64,000 nucleotides of DNA from Sphingomonas aliaeris (lineage in GTDB: Bacteria; Pseudomonadota; Alphaproteobacteria; Sphingomonadales; Sphingomonadaceae): contig NZ_CP061035.1 of the NCBI RefSeq assembly GCF_016743815.1, forward strand, positions 3,779,001-3,843,000. Reading direction: 5' to 3'. The position numbers and the translations under genes were made by a program. Below, piece after piece: positions 59,049 to 64,000 of the stretch; the stretch's first letter is position 1, and the number at the start of each line of letters is the position of its first letter. The notes under the pieces were generated by a model, which ran no database searches, was not told where the DNA came from, and saw nothing but the letters and a program-made list of their open reading frames with translations.

Positions 59049-60586
59049 GCGAACAGGCCGTGGACATACCATCCGGGCGCCGCACGTTCCGTGCCGTACA
59101 GACCGTGGCGGAACACCCAGAAACGCCGGCCACGCGCATCTTCTATACGGTAATAATCGCGCGTCGGCCGGGTCGGGCCATCATGCCACCATTCGGCGGC
59201 GATGCGTTCCGGCCCTTCGAAACGCGTGACGTCGTGCAGCGTACGGCGCCAGCGGAATTGCCGCGGCGGGCCGTCCGGCACCTCTGCCGTGACCTGGATC
59301 GGCTGCGGCGGATCAAACAGGTGCAGCGGGCGTGACGGCGGTTCGCCGGGTGTCGGCGCCTCCCATGTCGTGGCGACCGTTTCGACCGCGGGCAGCGCGA
59401 GCACCGCCTGTTCGGGAATGTGCGTGTCCTGCGCGCGCAACCGGCGGAAGCGTCCGCGACCCAGCCGAGTACTTAACCGATCGATCAATGTCGCCAACTC
59501 GCCCTCCGCGACCGCGCCGCCTTCCAGCTGCAATTGCGTCGGCGCGAGCGGACCCAGCGTCGGTACGCTCAGGCGGACCATGTCGAAGCCAAAGCCCGGA
59601 TCGATCGGATCCGCCAATCCCTCGATCCGTTCCTCGAACAGGCGGATGACGACTTTCGGATCGCGCACTTCCAGGCTCGTCTCGACGACAAGATCGACCG
59701 CCAGTCCGTCGCTGCGAAACAATCGCGCGGCGAATTTGCGTCCGCCCTGATGCCGCTCGGCCATCGTCTCCGCAGCCTCGCACGCCAGCGATTCGAGGAT
59801 GTCGAGCGCGGCGGCGGTCTGCGTCAACGGTTCGGCAAGCCGCCGTTCGACCGTCAATGCAGGCTCCGTCCGGCGCGGTACGATGCGGCTGTCCGACTTG
59901 CCGGTCAGCCGAGCGAGCGACGCGACCATCGCATCGCCGAACCGCGCGGCGAGTGGAGCGCTGGAGCGGCCCGCCAGATCGCCGATCGTCTTCAGTCCCG
60001 CGCGGCGCAGAGCCAGTTCGGTATCGGGGTCCAGCCGCAATGCGACGACGCCAAGCCGCCGCACCGCCGCGGCCTCGTCGGGCGCGGGCATTGTCTGGAA
60101 CCGGGCCAGCGCCTGTGCCGCCTCGGGCGTGCGGGCCAGCGCGTGCCGTGCCTGCACGCCAAACGCCGCCAGCCGTCGTTCCACGTCTGCGGCCAGATCG
60201 TCTTCGGTCCATCCCGCATGCATGCAGCCCGTGATGTCGAGCGTCAGCCCGTCCATCCCGTCGATCGCAACCAGCGGGGTATAGCGATCGCATCCCTCCG
60301 CAATGCGCTCCAGCAGCGCATCGTCTGCGGCAGGATCGGCTTCGATCGCGGCCAGTTCGGGCACGCGCGCGCGGGCATCTGCCAGCGCCATGCCAGCGTC
60401 GATGCCCAGCGCCTGCGCCGCGCGATCGACCGCCACCAGCCGCATCGCACCGCGCTGTTTCTCGACGAAGACATAGGGGTTATCCGGCGCGCCGTGCCGC
60501 GCCAGCCGATCCGCTGCCAGGAACGGGAACCACAGCGCCAGAAAGCGCCGCCTGATATCCTGCCGACCGGAAGATTGCCTCGTCAC
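59045..60586 (-). CDS. imuB: Y-family polymerase-like protein ImuB
   Basis: This 513-residue protein follows the Y-family plan (RRRFLALWFPFLAADRLARH, EGCDRYTPLVAIDGMDGLTL, IGDLAGRSSAPLAARFGDAM) but lacks the catalytic acidic residues: the usual DMD near the N-terminus is ALWFPF and the SVDE motif is degenerate (LDITGC). This matches ImuB, a non-catalytic scaffold that brings DnaE2 to the clamp. The GTG at 60586 is the only plausible start and overlaps the 3' end of imuA by about 107 bases. Confidence 0.92.
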   Translation of the reverse strand: MTRQSSGRQDIRRRFLALWFPFLAADRLARHGAPDNPYVFVEKQRGAMRLVAVDRAAQALGIDAGMALADARARVPELAAIEADPAADDALLERIAEGCDRYTPLVAIDGMDGLTLDITGCMHAGWTEDDLAADVERRLAAFGVQARHALARTPEAAQALARFQTMPAPDEAAAVRRLGVVALRLDPDTELALRRAGLKTIGDLAGRSSAPLAARFGDAMVASLARLTGKSDSRIVPRRTEPALTVERRLAEPLTQTAAALDILESLACEAAETMAERHQGGRKFAARLFRSDGLAVDLVVETSLEVRDPKVVIRLFEERIEGLADPIDPGFGFDMVRLSVPTLGPLAPTQLQLEGGAVAEGELATLIDRLSTRLGRGRFRRLRAQDTHIPEQAVLALPAVETVATTWEAPTPGEPPSRPLHLFDPPQPIQVTAEVPDGPPRQFRWRRTLHDVTRFEGPERIAAEWWHDGPTRPTRDYYRIEDARGRRFWVFRHGLYGTERAAPGWYVHGLFA

Positions 60587-61264
60587 GATCCCACTCCACA
60601 CACCAGCGTCCGCCGGCCTTTCCGCCGCGTCGTCGCGACAATTCCACATCCAGCGTCGGAAACCCCGGCGCGTTCGCCGCCAGCGGCGATGCCGCCGCCG
60701 ACCGTATTTGCCACCGCGTATGCGCCGCACTGGGCGATGGTTCGGCGAGCACGCGCAGCATCAGCGCCGTCACGCCAGAGGCTTCCGCCGCCACCGCCAG
60801 TCGCCGGCTGGCGGTCAGGTCCAGCGCCCGGGGGAGCGCCACAGTTCGATCACCACGATCCCGGCATCCGCGCACCGCACGACCTCCGCCGCGACTCGCA
60901 GCACCGAAAGCGCATCGGGCAGCAACCCGACGATCAGATCGGTGCCGCGCAGATCCAGCTGTACCAGACCGGGCATGTGCAGCGCGCCGCCGGCCCCCTG
61001 CACGCCCTCCTCCTTCAGCCACACGACCGATCCCGTACCCCCGCGCCGTACGATCATTGCCGCAAATCCGGCGGCGCTGCTCGCATCCTCCGCATCGGCC
61101 GCGAAGATTTCATGCAGCCGCCCCCGCTCCAGCCCGCCCCCAAGGCTGGCATCGATCCCGGCATGACCCAACACTGTGACGCCCGACGTTTCCGTCTGGC
61201 GCCGCCCCTCGATTTGAGAGACACGCTGCCTGAGCGCCGTAAAAGCTATGACCGAATCGCGCAT
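60480..61264 (-). CDS. imuA: SOS mutagenesis protein ImuA, interrupted by a one-base frameshift
   Basis: ImuA is a RecA-like fold protein needed for DnaE2-dependent mutagenesis. Frame one (61264 to a stop at 60815) gives MRDSVIAFTALRQRVSQIEG through DAGIVVIELWRSP. Frame two (to 60480) gives RALDLTASRRLAVAAEASGV, then TLDVELSRRRGGKAGGRWCV and EWDRDEA. Adding one C to the coding-strand C5 run (60830-60834) joins them as WRSPRALDLTASRR and yields 261 residues. The ATG at 61264 is chosen because a perfect LexA box lies just before it. A sequencing error or a real loss of function are both possible. Confidence 0.85.
60830..60834 (-). other. imuA: Frameshift site in imuA (C5 run on the coding strand)
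   Basis: Five C where six would keep the frame. The stop TGA at 60815-60817 follows within a few codons when the sequence is read literally. Confidence 0.75.
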
Positions 61265-61268
61265 TTCC

Positions 61269-61283
61269 GTTCCCGTTATGTTC
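61269..61283 (-). promoter_or_regulatory. LexA (SOS) box of the imuA-imuB-dnaE2 operon
   Basis: GTTC-CCGTTAT-GTTC matches the alphaproteobacterial LexA direct repeat GTTC-N7-GTTC exactly (GAAC-N7-GAAC on the imuA strand). It ends four bases before the imuA ATG and overlaps its ribosome-binding region, so LexA binding there would block the operon. Confidence 0.8.
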
Positions 61284-61569
61284 CTGTTCTTCCTGATACG
61301 GATTTGAGTCAAGCATCGTGATTTGAACGATAAGTGACGTGTTCAATGTCACGGCCATGCTTAGATAGCGAAGAAGCGTCGGATGCTGGCAGGGGCGCCC
61401 TCCGAATTGAGGGCATCAGGCCAGCCGGTCGAACATACCCGCCCTGACGAAAACTGGATCGTCGCGTGATTGTTCTGAATTAAAGTCCCCGCTACGAGCA
61501 CCACGAATGGTACGAAACCGAGCCGATTCCATTTTGGTATCGGAGGGTCGAGTCGGGGGCGACCAGGGC
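61284..61569. other. Divergent intergenic region with a two-part stem-loop
   Basis: This region between imuA and rfbC holds GCCCTC/GAGGGC (61397-61402 and 61409-61414) nested inside GCTGGC/GCCAGC (61385-61390 and 61420-61425), and GTGAC...GTCAC near 61335-61355. It presumably contains the rfbC promoter, but no convincing -35/-10 pair is visible and there is no gene. Confidence 0.45.
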
Positions 61570-62133
61570 ATGGACATTGAGACTTTCGATATCGCCGGCC
61601 CCGTTGCGATGCGGCCGGTCCGGCGGGGTGATGCGCGGGGCTATTTTGCCGAGACTTTTCGCGCGGACGCGTTCGAGCAAGCGGTGGGCGACATCGCCTT
61701 CGTCCAGGAAAACGAGTCGCTTAGCGCCAAGGTCGGGACGATCCGCGGGCTGCATTTCCAAACGGACCCGTTCGCGCAGGGTAAGCTGGTACGATGCATC
61801 GCCGGCGCGCTGCTGGACGTCGCGGTGGATATCCGTACCGGTTCGCCAACCTTCGGCCGATGGATCGCGCTGGAACTTTCCGCCGAGAATGGGCAGCAAT
61901 TGTGGGTGCCGCCGGGATTCGCGCACGGCTTCTGCACGCTGCTGCCCGACACGATGCTCGCCTATAAGGTAACCGCTTATTACGACCATGCGAGCGACAA
62001 GGGGCTCGCGTGGGACGATTCGGCGATCGGCATAGACTGGCCATCGGTCGCCGATCCGGAAACGCTGTCGCCAAAGGATCGCGTTCAGCCCGTGCTGGCC
62101 GATCTTCCTGCCTATTTTCATCATAAGGGCTGA
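61570..62133 (+). CDS. rfbC: dTDP-4-dehydrorhamnose 3,5-epimerase
   Basis: This 187-residue cupin has the RmlC pattern [40 protein letters not shown] (catalytic His), [13 protein letters not shown] and [13 protein letters not shown]. It epimerises dTDP-4-keto-6-deoxyglucose in dTDP-L-rhamnose synthesis. The ATG of [16 protein letters not shown] is preferred over an upstream in-frame start that lies in the intergenic structure. It is followed 7 bases later by rfbB. Confidence 0.95.
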   Translation: MDIETFDIAGPVAMRPVRRGDARGYFAETFRADAFEQAVGDIAFVQENESLSAKVGTIRGLHFQTDPFAQGKLVRCIAGALLDVAVDIRTGSPTFGRWIALELSAENGQQLWVPPGFAHGFCTLLPDTMLAYKVTAYYDHASDKGLAWDDSAIGIDWPSVADPETLSPKDRVQPVLADLPAYFHHKG

Positions 62134-62140
62134 GACCGAG

Positions 62141-63205
62141 ATGCGGATCATTGTTACCGGCGGCGCGGGCTTCATCGGGTCGGCGCTCGTGCGCCACCTG
62201 GTGGTCGAAAAGGGCTATGACGTCCTGACGATCGATGCGCTGACCTATGCCGGCAATATGGCCTCGCTTCGCGATGTCCAGGACAAGCCCAATCACCGTT
62301 TCCTGAAGGCGGATATCTGCGACCGGGATGCGATGGACGCCGCGGTCGCCGAGTTCCGGCCTGACCGGATCATGCATCTAGCGGCGGAAAGCCATGTCGA
62401 TCGCTCGATCACCGGCGCTGCCGATTTCATCCGCACCAACATCATGGGCACGTTCACGCTGCTGGAGGCCGCCCGCGCCTATTGGCTGGCGCTCGACGCC
62501 GATGCGAAACAGGCATTCCGTTTCCTGCACGTCTCGACCGACGAAGTGTACGGCTCGCTCGGGGCCGAGGGCCTGTTCACCGAGGAAACGCCCTACGATC
62601 CCAGTTCGCCATATTCGGCGTCCAAGGCATCGTCCGATCACCTCGCCAAGGCGTGGCAGCGCACGTACGGCTTGCCGATCGTCGTGTCCAATTGTTCGAA
62701 CAATTACGGGCCGTATCATTTCCCGGAAAAGCTGATCCCGTTGATCATCCTCAACGCGCTGGATGGCCGTCCGCTGCCGGTCTACGGCAAGGGCGATAAC
62801 ATTCGCGACTGGCTGTATGTCGAGGATCATGCCCGCGCGCTCGATCTGATCGCCGAACGGGGTCGCCCGGGCGAAACCTATAATGTCGGCGGTCGCAACG
62901 AGCGGCAGAACATTGATGTCGTGCGCCGCATCTGCGAGACGCTGGACCGGCTGGTCCCCGGCGATGCCCCGCGTGAGACGCTGATCGAATTCGTCACCGA
63001 TCGCCCCGGCCACGACGCCCGTTATGCGATCGATGCGACCCGGTTGGAAACCGAACTCGGCTGGCGCGCGCAAGAGACCTTCGAGACCGGCATCGACAAG
63101 ACGGTGCAATGGTATCTCGATAACGAATGGTGGTGGCGGTCGCTGCGCGACAGTTATGACGGGGCCCGGCTCGGCCTTGAAGCGACGAAGGCAAAGACGC
63201 CGTGA
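62141..63205 (+). CDS. rfbB: dTDP-glucose 4,6-dehydratase
   Basis: RfbB converts dTDP-glucose to dTDP-4-keto-6-deoxyglucose. The 354-residue extended SDR protein has [42 protein letters not shown], the catalytic [11 protein letters not shown] and [15 protein letters not shown]. The stop overlaps the GTG start of rfbD, consistent with an rfbCBD operon. rfbA is not in the window and may follow. Confidence 0.96.
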   Translation: MRIIVTGGAGFIGSALVRHLVVEKGYDVLTIDALTYAGNMASLRDVQDKPNHRFLKADICDRDAMDAAVAEFRPDRIMHLAAESHVDRSITGAADFIRTNIMGTFTLLEAARAYWLALDADAKQAFRFLHVSTDEVYGSLGAEGLFTEETPYDPSSPYSASKASSDHLAKAWQRTYGLPIVVSNCSNNYGPYHFPEKLIPLIILNALDGRPLPVYGKGDNIRDWLYVEDHARALDLIAERGRPGETYNVGGRNERQNIDVVRRICETLDRLVPGDAPRETLIEFVTDRPGHDARYAIDATRLETELGWRAQETFETGIDKTVQWYLDNEWWWRSLRDSYDGARLGLEATKAKTP

Positions 63206-64000
63206 GGATCGCCGTCACCGGCCGTGAGGGCCAGGTCGTGCAGAGCCTGGTCGAGCGCGGCGCGCGCGATGGGTCAAACCATATCGTCATCCCGCTCGGC
63301 CGGCCCGATCTCGACCTTGCCGATGCCTCCAGCGTACATGCCGTCCTCGCCGCCGCACGACCGGACGCGATCGTTTCCGCGGCCGCCTACACCGCGGTCG
63401 ACAAGGCGGAATCGGATACGGACGCGGCCTTCGCGGTCAACGCCACCGGTGCCGGAGCGGTTGCCGAAGCGGCCGCTGCGCTTGGCGTGCCCTTGGTCCA
63501 TCTTTCGACCGACTTCGTCTTCGACGGCAGCAAGCCCGACCTGTACGTCGAAACCGATCCTACCGCGCCGCTGGGTGTCTATGGCGCGTCGAAACTGGCG
63601 GGGAGCAGGCCGTGCTGGCCGCGCATTCCGACAGTGCGATCCTGCGCACCGCCTGGGTCTACAGCCCGTTCGGCGCGAACTTTCTGAAGACGATGCTGCG
63701 GCTGGCGGCCGATCGCGACGAACTTGGCGTCGTCGCCGATCAACTGGGCAACCCGACCAGCGCGCTCGACATCGCCGACACGGTGTTACACGTGATCGAA
63801 CGCCTGAAGGACGATTCCACCGCCGATCTGCGCGGCGTGTTTCACATGACCAGCAATGGCGGCACCAATTGGGCGGGCTTTGCCGAGGCGATTTTTGCCG
63901 CATCCGCGGCGCATGGCGGTCCGGCGGCGACGGTCCGGCATATTCCGTCGACCGATTATCCGACCCCGGCCAGACGACCGGCCAATTCGCGGCTGGACTG
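63202..64000 (+). CDS. rfbD: dTDP-4-dehydrorhamnose reductase, frameshifted and cut by window edge
   Basis: RfbD reduces dTDP-4-keto-L-rhamnose to dTDP-L-rhamnose. The GTG start overlaps rfbB. Frame one gives [60 protein letters not shown] and the catalytic YGASKLAG, then leaves frame and stops at 63687. A second frame from 63604 continues [40 protein letters not shown] and [13 protein letters not shown]. Adding one G to the G4 run at 63600-63603 rejoins them. The C-terminus runs past the window end. Confidence 0.88.
63600..63603 (+). other. rfbD: Frameshift site in rfbD (G4 run)
   Basis: Four G where five would continue SKLAG into [10 protein letters not shown] in one frame. Literal translation leaves the conserved reductase sequence directly after the YGASK motif. 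Confidence 0.75.

Noticed and set aside
59534..61321. 595-codon open frame antisense to imuB and imuA
   Set aside because: Low-complexity Arg/His/Gln-rich translation; imuA and imuB on the other strand carry conserved motifs.
61325..61339. Second LexA box, GAAC-N7-GACG
   Set aside because: One half-site is imperfect, and an exact box lies closer to imuA at 61269-61283.
1..64000. tRNA, rRNA, CRISPR arrays, prophage or transposase genes
   Set aside because: Looked for T-loop-like sequences, regular repeat-spacer patterns and integrase/transposase motifs; none found.

Overview
The window is high-GC chromosomal DNA with the gene content, gene order and start-codon habits of an alphaproteobacterium. 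Sphingomonas or a close relative in the Sphingomonadaceae is the most likely source. Pointers are the divergent hemC/tsaD pair, a 54-residue SDHAF4-type protein, an NDUFS6-like zinc-finger protein, glnK-amtB behind a sigma-54 promoter, an imuA-imuB-dnaE2 mutagenesis operon with an alphaproteobacterial LexA box, and dispersed palindromic repeats of a type I associate with sphingomonads. I found no rRNA, tRNA, CRISPR array, prophage or insertion sequence. Most of the window is ordinary core genome.

Layout. 1-3.1 kb: hemD (cut by the window edge) and hemC on the minus strand, diverging from tsaD-gpsA. 3.2-5.3 kb: an AsmA-like protein with the SDHAF4-like gene just upstream. 5.4-10.8 kb: rsmB, rpe, a heparinase II/III-family gene and purH. 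10.9-19.6 kb, minus strand: polysaccharide flippase, polA, a GT22 mannosyltransferase, a class A beta-lactamase-like lipoprotein and nadB. 19.8-25.8 kb: ABC ATPase, zinc-finger protein, DUF3224 protein, tldD, small proteins, glnK-amtB and a strong terminator. 25.9-31.6 kb: GMC oxidoreductase, sterol-desaturase-family protein, a DUF442-type phosphatase, repeat elements and recQ. 31.6-32.9 kb: a two-gene cassette of lower GC encoding a stand-alone SLOG-like Rossmann protein and a ComF-like phosphoribosyltransferase, with a 17-bp palindrome upstream; this is the least familiar part of the window. 32.9-43.9 kb: GNAT protein, M3 peptidase, ATM1-type ABC exporter, small proteins, EF-hand lipoprotein, ppc, cytochrome b561 and a processive GT2. 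44.1-46.1 kb: fasciclin protein, RskA-type anti-sigma factor and ECF sigma factor. 46.3-50.6 kb: rpiB-glyA-small protein-nrdR-trmJ, chorismate mutase and rpsD. 50.7-55.4 kb: S9 peptidase, M28 peptidase and agmatine deiminase. 55.5-61.3 kb: the dnaE2-imuB-imuA operon (minus). 61.6-64 kb: rfbC-rfbB-rfbD for dTDP-L-rhamnose.

A recurrent oddity is broken reading frames in genes that otherwise look intact. polA, imuA, rfbD, a small hypothetical gene and probably the GT22 gene each carry a one-base frameshift that can be placed in a G/C homopolymer. Correcting one base restores a full-length frame in each. The S9 peptidase carries an in-frame TAA. Five homopolymer shifts in 64 kb, including polA, point first to consensus errors in the assembly and only second to real gene decay. 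Checking reads at these sites should come before any biological conclusion.

Genes that work together: HemC and HemD (tetrapyrrole synthesis); TsaD (tRNA t6A) beside GpsA (glycerolipid precursor); GlnK and AmtB (ammonium uptake under nitrogen control); ImuA, ImuB and DnaE2 (SOS mutagenesis); sigma factor, anti-sigma factor and fasciclin (an apparent surface-protein regulon); RfbC, RfbB and RfbD (dTDP-rhamnose); RpiB, GlyA and NrdR (pentose, one-carbon and deoxynucleotide metabolism).
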